Of a stretch of DNA of 64,000 nucleotides, positions 23,761-35,527 are shown piece by piece (position 1 is the first letter of the stretch; the number at the start of each line of letters is the position of its first letter). The notes under the pieces were generated by a model, which ran no database searches, had not been told where the DNA came from, and saw only the letters and a program-made list of their open reading frames with translations. Both the position numbers and the translations under genes were made by a program. This DNA is from Spironucleus salmonicida (Eukaryota; Fornicata; Diplomonadida; Hexamitidae): NCBI GenBank assembly GCA_000497125.2, contig CM035323.1, positions 194,001 through 258,000 on the forward strand. Reading direction: 5' to 3'.

Positions 23761-24006
23761 ATGGCACCGCCTAAAGCAACTGAATATGACTAAGTGTAAC
23801 AAGATGTTAATTGGCGTTCCCGTATTTAGTCTGAAGAAAAATCTCAGTTTAGTGCTTAAAGAGAAAGACTTTATAACTTAGTTGAAACTGAAGAAGGTAA
23901 GTGGAGACCATAAAAAAAATTATTTTCAAGCAGAGATTGTGTACCTCTTCCTGAGTATCCTATGCCACCAAAAGAGAAGAAATAGAATCCCGATTTTTAT
24001 GGATGA
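23761..24006 (+). CDS. Small basic protein (81 aa)
   Basis: ATG at 23761 to TGA 24004-24006, with about eight TAA/TAG Gln codons. Starts Met-Ala-Pro-Pro-Lys and has a charged helical middle with Arg/Glu/Gln, then a Pro-rich C-terminal third (Pro-Leu-Pro-Glu-Tyr-Pro and Pro-Pro-Lys-Glu). Balanced protein-like composition in very AT-rich surroundings. No family recognised. Confidence 0.65.
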
Positions 24007-24079
24007 TGAGTAAGCCAATGAGGTCATATCTAGCAACTTATATATATTTCTTTTGTATATTTTTGACTTTCCTTAAATA

Positions 24080-24307
24080 ATGAAAACCAACCTCAATTAG
24101 TATAACTAAGTTTTAGAAGCTGAAGTATCATCTTATTAGAGAAAGTAAGAGATACTACGTATATCTAGTTAGATATACGATAAAATACATAGTAAATTCT
24201 GGTTTTAAGCTCCGTATCTAACCAAAAAGGCAGCAGAAAATGGGGCAAAATTGTATAGCTAAGTCTACGGAATTGTATCATAGGAGATAGTAAAATCTTT
24301 GAAATGA
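24080..24307 (+). CDS. Small hypothetical protein (75 aa)
   Basis: ATG at 24080 to TGA 24305-24307 with eight or more TAA/TAG Gln codons. Gln/Ser/Lys-rich helical composition with a central Lys-Phe-Trp-Phe aromatic cluster. Converges on the ESCRT-III gene with 25 bp between stops. No domain recognised. Confidence 0.6.
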
Positions 24308-24332
24308 AAAATTTTCTCACTTAATATTCGCA

Positions 24333-24911
24333 TCAGAAAATATCATCCATGTTCTAGTCGTGCTCTATAATTTCAGGCTATTTTTATATCTAAACACTAA
24401 CATTTTCACCTTTCATCTCAGCTTATAAGGCGGCTAAATCTTGATCAACTTCGTACTAATCAACTCCGTCTTAAGCAAACATAGCAAACTACTAGTCGAT
24501 TTATTATACTGCCATACTAAGCTACTACTACTCCATTTAGACTTCTTAGAAATCTTACATTAGATCTGTAGGGTCTCCAATTTGTTTAATAGCTTCTTTT
24601 TAAACTTCGATAACCTGTTTCGTTGTTTAGGCAATTTGAACTTAGCCTTAAACCTTTTGAATGGCCATCATTTAGTTCTAGAGACCTTTTACTTACTGTT
24701 CATAAGTTTTCTACATTTATAGAGACTATTATGCACCTGCGGGATTGTTCGATGCCAGTTATTACTTAGCTCGATTTCTTGCTTCCGAAGCTAAATTAGT
24801 ATAGTTGTTAATTTGAGCATTAAGTTTTTCTATCATAGCCTATTATGTTAATTTTGGTGGCTAGTTTGAAGGTGGTGGAGGAGGTGCTTGCTATTTCTTC
24901 TTGAAAAACAT
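24333..24911 (-). CDS. ESCRT-III subunit, SNF7/CHMP family
   Basis: A 192-residue all-helical protein. It begins MFFKKK plus a Pro-rich linker and then shows the SNF7 pattern: a long Ala/Gln/Leu helical hairpin, a Gln-Met-x-x-Ile-Gln-Lys region, an acidic second half with Asp-Gln-Asp-Leu-x-x-Leu-Gln-Ala-Glu-Met, and an acidic C-terminus ending near Met-Asp-Asp-Ile-Phe as a MIM-like tail. ESCRT-III polymers cut membrane necks in multivesicular-body formation and cytokinesis. The paralogue (CHMP4/Snf7 versus CHMP5/Vps60) cannot be settled by eye. About 30 Gln codons are TAA/TAG. A CCACTCC motif lies just before the ATG. Confidence 0.8.
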
Positions 24912-24918
24912 TGAATGT

Positions 24919-24925
24919 GGAGTGG
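24919..24925 (-). promoter_or_regulatory. CCACTCC promoter/initiator motif
   Basis: Exact minus-strand CCACTCC 7 bp before the ESCRT-III ATG at 24911. Confidence 0.6.
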
Positions 24926-25231
24926 GATGCTAAAGAGAGGATTTATTCATGAGGAAAGAAATGATCAAATTAAATTATTATATCTTATATATTCTTTATA
25001 TGAACTTTAAACAGAGGATTTATAAAGATTTTATCTATACATATCTAGTATCCCAGCTCGTTCCACTGTCAGTTTCGACTCTAAATTTCGCAATTCCCAT
25101 TTATACCTACAATAATGCTAACATTTACCTAAAATTAGCCTTTATAACTGCACCATAAAATTTTCATCACACCAACTCCTACATTTTTTCCACACAAAAT
25201 ATTATTATTATATCATAATAACGATATTTTT

Positions 25232-25238
25232 CCACTCC
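25232..25238 (+). promoter_or_regulatory. CCACTCC promoter/initiator motif
   Basis: Exact CCACTCC 15 bp before the ATG at 25254, followed by AAATTTT. Confidence 0.6.
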
Positions 25239-25253
25239 AAATTTTATCAAAAA

Positions 25254-26444
25254 ATGGAGTCACCGCTATCGCGCTCCGTGTCGAACTCGCTCTCCCAGTC
25301 GGGCCGTAAGCGCGTGATCAAGCGTGTGGTTGTGCGGAAGGTGCGTCAGACGCCCTAGAAGGGCCAGCTCTCGCCTGCCTTCAACGGCGAGTTGTTCGGC
25401 AACGGCTCTGTCCTGCAGGACGGAGCCCTCCAGGCGTCTCCCGTGGCGTCCCCAATTGCTGTAATCAATCCGCTGGCGATCTCCTCCCGCGAGGTCTCGC
25501 CGCTGAACTCGCGCGCGCTCTCGAACTCGCGAAAGCCAACCGCAGTCACGACCTCCCGGTCGCGTCCTATTTCACGCTCACGCGCGCGTGGGGCGCAGCA
25601 GAAGAGCGTGAATTAGCCTGACCGCTTCGGAACGGCCATTTTTGCGGTGAAAGCGCCGCAAACGCCGATAAAGCACGAAAAGCTGCCCCTGGACCCGCTG
25701 CAGACCGAGAGGAACCTGACGCGGCAGCTATAGTAGCAGATAGACTTTCTGTGCGATCGGGAGCTGTTTGACAAGCTGAACACCCAAATCGCGCAGCTTT
25801 AGAGCAGCTTGAAGGAGAAAAATAACGATATTTCGGGCCTCAGAAAGCAGCTGAGTCTGCGCGAAAAATCAATTAAAAGCGCAAGCTGCGAGGACCAGTT
25901 CGGAAAGTCGCTTTTCGAGAAGTTGCATGACGAAATTAAGTACAAAAACAAGGAAAATTAACACCTTAAAGAGCATATAAAATCGCTATAAAATTAAAAT
26001 GACAAACTTGAAAAACGGGAGCGGGAGCTGAACACAAAACTACCGCTCCTTTTCTACAAATTGACTGGAGAGAACTGCGAAATCGACGAAATGGTGAATG
26101 CTCTAGATAACATATAATAATAGGAAATATCTAAAAGGATGCAGTGCGCGAACCTTTTAAGCGAAAACGACGAAAAAGGAAGCGAAATACGTATGCTAAT
26201 CGCAGAAAAAACGAGTCTGAAAAAGATTATTTCACAAAAGGAGCGAAAATTCGAATTTGATTTGCGAAATTTACAAGTAAAAAACGAAAGCTTAGAAGAG
26301 AAATTGAGCCAGTTCAGCGCTGATTACGAGGAGCTCATTAAGGAGTATAAGAACGTCGTGTTGAGGGTTTAGAACAATGGGAGTATTTGTGCTGAGGAGA
26401 GCTTCGATTATGGGTAGTTTGCAGAAGATGGAGATGATATGTGA
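25254..26444 (+). CDS. Coiled-coil protein with basic Ser-rich head (396 aa)
   Basis: A continuous code-6 frame. Residues 1-120 are basic and Ser/Arg/Pro-rich, including an Arg-Lys-Arg-Val-Ile-Lys-Arg cluster and SR/SP repeats resembling a phosphoregulated microtubule- or DNA-binding head. Residues about 150-375 are a heptad-like Leu/Lys/Glu/Gln coiled coil. The C-terminus is acidic. The 5' half is GC-rich and the 3' half AT-rich within one frame, a sharp internal composition gradient. Function unknown; a cytoskeletal role is a guess. Confidence 0.82.
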
Positions 26445-26796
26445 GAGAGTTTTTATGGAATGGAAAATTGCATTCATAAATATTCATTTTAAGTATATAA
26501 TAATATATATAATTTACGACTACATTTCCGTTTCCTACAAAATTATTAATAACTGATTATTATATGTAATATAATATTTAATCTAGGTAAAACTAAAAAA
26601 CGGAGTGAAATTCAGATTTGTACTGAGAAACACAATTATCCTCTATATTACTCAATTAAATAGTATAATAATCGCTTAAGAAACTCTACTTACCTACGAA
26701 TTTTCCTCAAATTCCATCAAAATATTTTCCCAACTGATATAACAAATTCGCAATATTCAATTTCCACATATAATAATATAATATAATAATAATACC
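26445..26796. other. AT-rich intergenic region between convergent genes
   Basis: 352 bp with TATAATA-type runs and no gene seen. Confidence 0.5.
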
Positions 26797-29700
26797 TCAC
26801 TCACCCCCCTCCCGCATCGCCTTCACGCAGCGCATCAACGCAGCCGGCAGCACCTCGCTCCGGCGCTCATCGCCCGCGTCCATGACGTTTCTGACGTGAC
26901 ACAAAAACGCGAGCGTCACATTATCAGTTTTTGAGGAGTGGAAATTCAAATTCAAAGTGACTTTTTTGCAGTTCAAAAGCAGCTCATTCGTCAAGTCTGA
27001 GCGCTAAATAACCAGCGACGCGAGGATCAAAATCTGAGATTTTTCGACCTCAGAAACTGTAAAATACTTCATAATTGCATCGAAAACGAAGTTGTGCGGA
27101 ACGACGATTTTGCGCACGTAAAAATCAGTATTGTTCTGCGCTCTAAAAATGGATATAAGCACGTCAATTCCGTTTATATCAAGTTCGTCGATTCCCAATT
27201 TGAGTAATTCCTGCGCGAATCTGCTAATCGTTTCCGGCGCCTGAAATTTTATAAAATTTTCGTAAATTGTCCAGGAAGTTTTTTGATATTGTTATTATTA
27301 TATAATTTAATATAAAAATTCCAAAAAAATTTTTTCGTTTTTAAATTCTCGGAAAATTGTTTTGAAGTACTTGAAAGTCAGAAATTTTTCGAAAATTTGG
27401 AAGTTGAGGTTTTCGGCACAAAATTCAGCGAATTTTGCGGTGAATTTGCCGCGTTGCGTGCTTCGCGTGGAAATGCAATTCTCAGAAATTACGAAATTTC
27501 GGTCTTTTTCGAATAAAAAGACGAAGATGTCGCAATAAATGGCCTGCTAGGAGCTACTTTTCGCTTAAAAATACAGCTCCTGAAAAACGAGTTTATATAT
27601 TAATATTATATCAATTGTTAGCTATTTTGGAATTTAATGAACACAAAATTCTATATTTTAGTGTATATTATTGATAATATCCAAAATTTCGCCGTAGAAA
27701 TTAAAAAACTACATTTTTAATTTTATTATCACATTTAATATATTTTAATATATTATTAATAATTCCGAATTTAGTTTTTATTATTTAACATATATATTAA
27801 TATATATTAATAATGTTTTTGCATTTTCTGAAGTTAACAAAACAGATCCCGAAAACCTCAAAATGTCCTCCAAATTGACCGTTTCCGGCGCAAATTTGTT
27901 GAAATTGAATATTTTCATCAAATTGAAGTAATTTCCATTGTTTTCGCCCATGTCTCTGAGCGCCAATTTTTGCAAAACATGACCATAAATATTGCAAAGA
28001 TTTTGACTTTTCATTCCTTCTCCGTATTTTACGAGAATTTCGATGTACAAATTCGTCGTTTTTTGCGTCAAATTTTTGTCTTTTTGCATGTTTAAAATGC
28101 CGTTTGCGAAAGATAAAATTCCAGCTTTCGCTTTGAATTCGATTTTCCACTCCTTTTTGATAAAATCGTTGAAAATTGTGAGCATTCGATGAAAATTCGC
28201 TGTAGACGTTAAAGGCGCAGTATAATTACATTGGAAATAGTTGAAAATTTCGATATTTTTGGTCCATTTAATGAAATTCCGGAATGAAAAATTAAGCATA
28301 TTATGATATATTATTTCAGTATTACTTTACGGTAGAATTTTTTGCATTATGATATCTTGAATTTCGTGTTTGCCAAAAATGAAATTTGGAAAACGCTGAA
28401 AACTGAGCCTTTGGGATAGCAGTAGAGCCAGTTGGATGTTTTCGTTCGTCTCTTCAAACTGGTAAAAGGACTAAATTTTTGAGTCAATTTCGTTGCTGAT
28501 CCAGGACATTTACTTTGATGTGAGGCCTTTGTTAATGTTGATTTCTAGGCCCGAAAAGGCCAAAACTTCGTCTTTCAAGCAGTTCAAAACGGTGCTTCTA
28601 ACGTGCGAGTTTTCGCTAAAAATTGGAATGAAAAATTGAATTTAATTCTATATTTGATAGCAAAGGGTTAGCGAAACTGGAAGTTTCAAATTAAAACTTT
28701 CTCTCATGAATTTAAAAATCAAAATAATAAGAATATGAGGGGCAGAGAGTAGAAAATGAATTTAAATTGACGAAAGTGTTGCTTGTGATGCTAATATTGT
28801 GAAAAATTTGTCTCTTAATTAAGCAATTTGAGATTATTCTAACATACTAAAGTGCGTGAATACTACATTAAAAGAATTGAAAAAGTGACTATTAATGAAA
28901 TCTTAGTCCGTATCCAAATCTAATAATTCTTCTAATTCCATATTCAAAAGAACGATTATTGCTTCTTCAAGAGTTTCTTATTATTGACCATCTTAAATAA
29001 TATATTCATTTAGTTCAAATACTTCATCTAAATCAGTAAGTTATGGAATTCCTGGAAAATCTTCAAAAATAAGATCATTTAACAGCGAGAACTAAAGCTT
29101 ATTAATTACTATCTCTCGTTATGATTCATTAAATAGAGAAAAAATAAGATGAAAGTAATTAAGATGCTCGCATTTCATACCTTCTACTTCTAAATCATTC
29201 TACGATTTGTGGAAATTATCTAGTGTATTAACATCCCTAAATTATGTGTACAATATCGGAAGTAAGCCAAAATAATTTCTGAAAGATCTCTCTAATTTAT
29301 ATGGTTAGTTTTCTAGACTACTATCTATTATTTTAGAATTTCGTCTATTTGGTGGGGCATATTGCCAAAACTACGGAAATGGATAGTTTAATTGAAGCTG
29401 AACATTAGCATATGTTAATAAGTATATTATTGGATCAAAATTTAATAAATTAATTAATTTTTAGTCTAATTTTTAGACCTATATTTTGTTTACTAATCCT
29501 TCCTTTTATATCTCTATATGTTAAAGATTAATATTATTTTTTTATAAAAATATTTAAAATAAATCTGGAAATGACTTGATAGATTATTTAAGTAAATTAT
29601 TAGTAAATAAGAAATCATATAGAACTATTATATCTTAAGAATTAGAAAGCAATTCCAGAGATGGATAGTAGCTTGATACTTCTAATATTTATTTAAATGG

Positions 29701-30171
29701 ATCTACAATAATATCTGGGTAAATATATGTTAATATATCTTCGGCTAAATATTTGAAAATAGATTTCTGAGAAAAATAGAAATTTTTGAAATGGGAATGA
29801 AATATTAAATTCTTTTAGTCAAAAACACAGAATAAAGATAGGGTTTCCAATGTAAAATCTTTGGTTTGAATAAATTTTAAAAGAGCAGCTGATGTAGGTG
29901 AATTTTGAGAAAATAAAAATAATGAGGTCTCCAGTCTGGATTTCTACATAGGATTAACAATTATTTTCATTAATTAGTTTTACAGTTGATTTGGAATAGG
30001 GTTCATATAAAATAGTGGCAATAAAGAATTTTTAAGTTCTATATCTTAATCAAAAAATGATAAATGCATTAATAATTCTTATGGCTCTATGATAGAAGAC
30101 TCTAACATAAAAAATAACTTTAAATAAAATTAGTCTTTCGAGGTTTCATATAAAGGTAGCAGCTAGTTCAT
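26797..30171 (-). CDS. HEAT-repeat nuclear transport receptor, exportin-7/RanBP16-like
   Basis: A single unbroken code-6 frame of 1,124 residues, the length of exportin-7. It is built of repeating amphipathic helices rich in Leu, Ile, Phe and Asn, as expected for HEAT repeats. The segment near residues 660-720 (Thr-x-Pro-Leu, a helix, a Phe-Ile-Lys-Lys turn, then Gly-Ile-Leu-Ser-Phe-Ala) resembles the exportin-7 block in which a Leu/Phe/Glu helix precedes Asn-Gly-Ile-Leu-Leu-Phe. Exportins carry folded cargo through nuclear pores with RanGTP. The N-terminal importin-beta motif is not obvious. The exact subfamily is uncertain: HEAT architecture is fairly sure, exportin identity moderate. A degenerate ATTCCAAATTT element precedes the ATG. 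The 5' end overlaps the upstream gene's last codons by 26 bp. Confidence 0.6.
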
Positions 30172-31216
30172 TATAGGAAATTTGGAATGAAATAATTACG
30201 TATATATTAAAATAATATTATAATAATACAATCAGATTTTATCCATTATCATATGAAATATCTTAATCATTAAACAATATATAATTGAATGGTTATTTAC
30301 TTACTTCCTTTATGTAGTGCCCGATTTGTAATGCAAAGCTATCGAATAATTTACTAGAAAATGATATATTATCATAACATTGGAGATAGGGATAATGTAA
30401 TTATTCTTAATTTACATTAGAAACGTTAGATTTATATTAATTTTTCGTAACTGACGTTCTTCTTCTTATCAATACAATTATTAAACTACCAAAAGTAAAG
30501 CACATATTTATATCCTTACCATAGTCGAAAAAGACATCAAATTTAACATATATACGATCTTCCTCCTCATATTAAGATTTTTTAAACTCGTCATTTTTTG
30601 ATAATGTTTTGTAAAAATTTGGATTTACTAGTACAAGTTCGTAGGATATACCATTCTTGAAGCTTACATCAATTTAATGTTTGCTTTAAATACCATTTGA
30701 AGAAATTAATAGACAAAATTTAGCTATTTAACTAAATGGGAAAACATAGCTTATTGATATAAATGAGGTTTTATAAGACTCAAAAATCTATTTAGATAAA
30801 GAAATATAGATGAAAAGATTGATGTAAACTCCAATTTCACCGTCACGGTCTCCATAACTTATCGAAACTGTGGAATCCAAATCTGCAGGAACTAGTTTGA
30901 CATCTTTTCTGAAAGGCATTTTAATTTCTAAACCAAATACACCTGAACTAAATGAATTTTTTCATAATTTACCGTAAGCTGTTAAACGACGTAATTAGGT
31001 AATTTTTCTAAATCATAATTTGCAAATGTTAGTTTCTTGTTTATTACCATCGATTGAAACATTAGATGGTTAAAAGCTACCATTAAGAAAAGAAGCAGCT
31101 AAATTTTGTATGAAAAGATATTCTTTTCCACATAAAAATATGTTTCCTATATAAGTTTCGAAAAAATAGGTTAATTTAGTTTCAAATTTTCTTTAAAATA
31201 TTGGTTTTTAAAACAT
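30146..31216 (-). pseudogene. Gene interrupted by two in-frame TGA codons (or TGA read-through)
   Basis: One frame runs from an ATG at 31216 to a TGA at 30146-30148 (357 codons) with TGAs at 31013-31015 and 30962-30964. Protein-like composition persists before, between and after both stops: a 67-residue aromatic-rich first part, a 16-residue basic middle, then about 270 residues with alternating hydrophobic strands. Both stops share the context AAATTATGA. A downstream ATG at 30919 could give an independent 257-residue protein. Alternatives are two recent nonsense mutations, recoding, or unrecognised introns; an ACTAAC branch-like word and TTTAG lie near the first stop, but that splice does not restore the frame. 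Strand-rich pattern suggests a beta protein; family unknown. Confidence 0.5.
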
Positions 31217-31361
31217 TTAGTATCAATAAAAATTAATTTTAGGTAATACATTGGACTATTGCTTATTAAGGTCTGCTATTATTTCTAAGTAATCTGTACA
31301 ATATCCTTTTAAGTTAAATAATTTTAATTTCTAATATGATATTCTCAAAACTTAAAAAGCT

Positions 31362-32234
31362 ATGATTATGGATTCAATATAAAACCCAAGAATACTTAGC
31401 TTAACAAATTAATCTAGTATTAATAATACTGGTAATTTTTAGCTTAATTATGACAATCTTGAACAAGAATATGGATAATATGTTTCTATTGATGTTTATA
31501 ATGATATTGTTTATATCGGAACATAAAAAGGATATATAATAGAGTTAAACTGTTTAGTTTCATATGTGGAATAGTCTAATATTATTGTGCAAAAATTTGC
31601 AGATTATGAGATCAATAATCTTTAAATTATTGACTAAAAGCGTTGGTATTCAACCTAAAATAAAATTTTATGTGAAAAAGAACTGGTAACTGAAATTAAA
31701 CCATAAATATAAAATATTTCCAATAGTTTACTAATTACAGAAAAAGGTATCTATAAAAACGAACAGTTAGTATATCCTAACGCAATATCAGCTACATCTA
31801 CATAGTTATTTGATATTACATCCAATTATGATGGATATATTTAATTTTATACTGGCTCTAACCTTATACATGAGTAAAAAGTATCAGATAATCCAATTAT
31901 AAAATTATTTATAAATAAATAAATTCTCGTGGCTGTTGATGTGTTTGGATGTATATTTTCTATAAATATTATAACAAAGTAGATAATTGGTTAATATATG
32001 GTTAAAATAAAATGTTTCTGTGATATTCAAATATCATTTTTTGGTAGAAGAATCATAGCGTGTTAGGAATCTAAAATATGTATTTTTGAAGTTGATTTTA
32101 GATTATTTAGGGAGATATTTATAGAAAAGAAGATAATAAAAATTAAAGATATTGATGAAGGGAGTTTCTGTATGATTCTTTAAGGTGCAGATTAAGCAAG
32201 AGAGGTTGTAGTAGTAGACTTAATGAGAGAGTGA
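31362..32234 (+). CDS. Beta-rich repeat protein, possibly a beta-propeller (290 aa)
   Basis: ATG at 31362 (a second in-frame ATG is at 31368) to TGA 32232-32234. The protein alternates short hydrophobic strands with Asn/Asp/Gly turns roughly every 40 residues: segments such as Val-Tyr-Ile-Gly-Thr, Gly-Tyr-Ile-Ile-Glu-Leu, Tyr-Asp-Gly-Tyr-Ile-Gln-Phe-Tyr and Cys-Ile-Phe-Ser-Ile. This resembles diverged WD40/propeller blades, but classical GH...WD pairs are absent. About 25 Gln codons are TAA/TAG. Its ATG lies 146 bp from the divergent interrupted gene. Assignment is structural guesswork; coding status is solid. Confidence 0.65.
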
Positions 32235-32281
32235 AAAGGTGACTATATTTTATTATTGATAAGCAAAGTTTCAGACAGATA

Positions 32282-32875
32282 TCATAATAATTCATCGATA
32301 TCTAAATCTCCAGGTCTTTTAGGGTTCACAACAGACGAAATAACGTCACTTTAAGATACAGAAACTGGAACAGATAGTATCCCATATTCATAGCCTTGTG
32401 ATTTCAGCTTCTCATCTAATAGTTAGCTTGATATTTGGTCGTCTAGATTATGTCGCATATTCTGAAAAAATACTATTGATTAAACAATATATAAAATAAA
32501 TTATACTATAACAAACTATAAATACAAATTATACTATATCACAATATAATATTTCTGTTTAAATTTACTAAATGTATGGCTAATTAAAAATAATTCACTT
32601 ACATAAGCATTATTATCAAACTTATAATTTAGTAAAGCCAATATATGTTTCATGAATGGAAAAATAACACGATATTTAAATGTAGCAGATAATTTGAAAT
32701 TTAGGAATAAAACACCCTTAACATTAATAGTTGTATTAGGAATCTGCAGAATTTTCATGAAATTTTGTAATTATAACTTTAATTATAAAAAAGAAGTTTT
32801 AAACAAATATCTTACCGCTGTTACACTTTTTACTGATTACGATACTATATCATATAACGTTAATTATTTACTTGT
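32282..32875 (-). CDS. Candidate spliced gene with two introns (5' end unresolved)
   Basis: A code-6 frame on the minus strand ends at TGA 32282-32284. The last 58 codons (from an ATG at 32458) look coding: charged helix then an acidic tail. Upstream, protein-like exons at about 32603-32743 and 32816-32875 join in frame if two spliceosomal introns are removed: 32744-32815 (donor GTAAGAT, acceptor TTCTGCAG) and 32462-32602 (donor GTAAGTG, acceptor TTTTTTCAG). Both candidate introns are AT-rich and T-rich before the acceptor. Both are multiples of three without TGA, so retention also keeps the frame. No ATG was found in the first exon. Without splicing, the minimal gene is 32282-32458. Family unknown. 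Confidence 0.45.
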
Positions 32876-33369
32876 ATAGAAGACAAAAACTTGATAATTT
32901 TAACCTAAAATAGACTTTAAATACGTGTACGCTAACTAGTATTTTAAATACAATCTACTACTCAACCATATAAAATAGATAATATAAACATTATTATGAT
33001 TCAAATATATTTCTTTTATTTTTACTAACCTTATAATTGTGGTAAAGTTAGTTTGTAGTTGTATTTATATTAAAGAAAAGCAAGATTCTACATATATATA
33101 TTAGTTATAAACTGTTAAACGTATAGAATAATAAAATGTATATTTTTTGCTAATATGTTAATTGAAGTTAATATAGAAATAATTTCTTGCTGTTTTTCTG
33201 ATTATTAGTTATACTATTCATAATATTTGCATTTTAAATAAAAATAGAAGAAACTTATTTTAGTTTTTATTAATATATCAAAAGTTATTAATCTTAGTGT
33301 TTATAGCAGAATTTTAAAGTACCCAATAGACTACATTAAAACATTATATAGTTATTATAAGATTTAAAA
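32876..33369. other. AT-rich intergenic region
   Basis: 494 bp, very AT-rich. May hold the missing first exon of the spliced candidate; no gene seen otherwise. Confidence 0.45.
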
Positions 33370-33594
33370 ATGCGACAAATTAATACAAAAAAGAAAATGA
33401 AAAGTAAGATGTCAAATGATAGTCTATTAAAACCTATCACTCTCAGTTCACTTGCATCTGATAGTTTTGCTATACCTAGTAAAATAGATGGAGAATGTAC
33501 AAGTATGTTTTTTTGTTATATGGATTAACTAGATCTATGTGGGCTAAGCGAAGAAAGTTCAAAAGATTAAAATTTGTAATTGGTTTAAGAGTGA
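33370..33594 (+). CDS. Small hypothetical protein (74 aa)
   Basis: ATG at 33370 to TGA 33592-33594. Lys-rich N-terminus followed by a Ser/Leu/Asp-rich region and an acidic Gln-rich tail; four TAA/TAG codons. It converges on the LRR gene with 10 bp between stops, which supports both ends. No domain recognised. Confidence 0.55.
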
Positions 33595-33604
33595 AAATAC
33601 AACA

Positions 33605-35332
33605 TCATTCACGTTGTTCTAATTTAAATTTTCCTTTCTTCTTATTAGAAATATCATTAACTTCGATCCTCCCAAAATCGCTAAGACTGCCCACTCGCTC
33701 GCTTTAGTCTGTAAAGAAACTGAATTCATTCATCCTATCGACTGCACCTATAGTTCCAATACCACCTACTAATTATAAACTCCCTACTCGGCTTACATCA
33801 CAAAGCTAACTGCCTATGGAATCAACAGGGTGAAAATCTAGCATTAGATCGATTTCATCACAACTTTTTACTCTACCATCGGGAACAACAATGACCTCAG
33901 CATTTTATTTAATTCTTTAGTCAATTCTAGCTTTAACATTTTTACTCATAACGTTCCCATTTTCACCTTAACCTCCAAAAGCCATCTATATAATTGTAGT
34001 GTTACTATCCAATCCTGCTAATATACCATTCATTCCATTTTCTTTTATCCCACAATCCGTTAAAAATAATCTTTAAATAGATTTGTTTTGAGATAATAAT
34101 CCACCTAGAGCAATACCACCAGCATCATAAACTTCATTTCCAGAAACATCTAAATGGCGAATTCTAGTTTTTTATGATGTTAAAATCTACGAAAATTAAC
34201 GAAAACCAGATGAAGTGAATGCATTATGTGATAAATTAAGTGACGTCAACTATCCAGTGCAACTAAGCTATCCCAGTGCAATAAGCCCGGAATCTGATAT
34301 AAAGTTTTTAGATAAAGAAATGCCTGAAAGAGAAATATATTAGGACTATTGTATAATTATTATTATATTGGTTATGCCTAAGTTAGAGATCTTAGTATCA
34401 TCTAGATTTAACGTAGTTAAATTTCTACAATTAACTATGACCTGAGCTATAAACACACAACTCTCATCAGTTAAATCATTTTAAGCTAAATTAAGTGCAT
34501 GAAGTGAGAAGTTACCCTCTAGATTTGCGGCTAACAATTCAATTGATTAGTGATTTAGCTTAGCATTTTAAAGTTCTAAAACGCGTAAGTATTGATTTGT
34601 TCTTAAACTCTTAGTAAAATGATATATTGTATTACTAAGTGTATTCTTCCTCATCTATAAGTCTTATATTTATGAATTTTCTAATAATATATTGAGCTTC
34701 TCGGCAGCTTATACAGATATTCCTGTATTTCTTAACCCAAGTGAAACAAGACTATTTTAATTTGCCAAAATTTCTAAAGCTTCTTCTAAAGTATCATTAA
34801 TTTAATTTCCTCCTATATGAAGGGTTTTTAGTTATTATGCTTAATTTATAATATCAAGTATTCTTTGTCCTATAAGATTATCTGAAATTTTTAGAGAAAT
34901 TAAATTTTAAGTAAATGTTGCAATTTATACAGCATCCGAATCATTCAACTAGCAAGAAAATAATTCACATGACTGTAATTGTGATAAAGTACTTAATACA
35001 TTTGAAAACAATGGAAAATTATCAATATTTGAATTTGAAATATGAATTTCTTTCAAGTTTATTGCATATTTTAAAGTTTAATAAATAGCTTTCCATTGTA
35101 GCGGAACTAAAGTATTAGCTGATGTTAATCTAAATTAAACTAATTCAGTGATATTAGATCTAAGTTCTTATATAAATGATTCATTTTTCTCATTTAATTA
35201 TTCAACTAGATTTAATGATTTAATTGATGATGTTTAACGCTATTTTTTAGAGATTTTAGTAAGTTATTGTGTTTAAAGTTGTTTACATTATGTATTGAAT
35301 ATGAAAGTAAAAGAATTTTCATGTGGTTTCAT
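33605..35332 (-). CDS. Leucine-rich repeat protein (575 aa)
   Basis: Continuous code-6 frame from ATG 35332 to TGA 33605-33607. From about residue 60 to 430 it carries RNase-inhibitor-type LRRs of about 28 residues: repeated Leu-x-x-Leu-x-Leu/Ile-x-x-Asn blocks such as LKTLHIGGNQI, LTTLNLDDTKI, LTSLNLSHNAF and RHLDVSGNEV. The last 130 residues are a non-repeat tail rich in Asp, Gly and Ser with a basic end. LRR domains bind protein partners; no catalytic domain is present. No signal peptide, so probably cytosolic. An exact CCACTCC lies 8 bp before the ATG. Confidence 0.88.
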
Positions 35333-35340
35333 TATTATAT

Positions 35341-35347
35341 GGAGTGG
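35341..35347 (-). promoter_or_regulatory. CCACTCC promoter/initiator motif
   Basis: Exact minus-strand motif 8 bp upstream of the LRR-gene ATG. Confidence 0.6.
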
Positions 35348-35527
35348 ATTTAGGGCCATATTAACTAATTATCATATATAGAATGAATATAAATTGTTAT
35401 AAAACAGTAAAATAAAGTATATTTCTCGTTGTAGTAATTTTCTATTCACTAAGTAGAATCATGTGACGGTAAAATTACTATTTAATATTTAATAAAAATA
35501 TAAAACTATTAAAATTAAACCATTAGA

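Larger units (their letters stand above)
24912..25253. other. Divergent intergenic promoter region
   Basis: 342 bp between the divergent ESCRT-III and coiled-coil genes, AT-rich, holding one CCACTCC for each gene near its own ATG. An ATG-less open frame at 24949-25158 looks like chance. Confidence 0.5.

Noticed and set aside
24949-25158. Plus-strand 69-codon frame before the coiled-coil gene
   Set aside because: Reads on through TAA into low-complexity AT-rich sequence and stops inside the next gene; lies in a promoter region.
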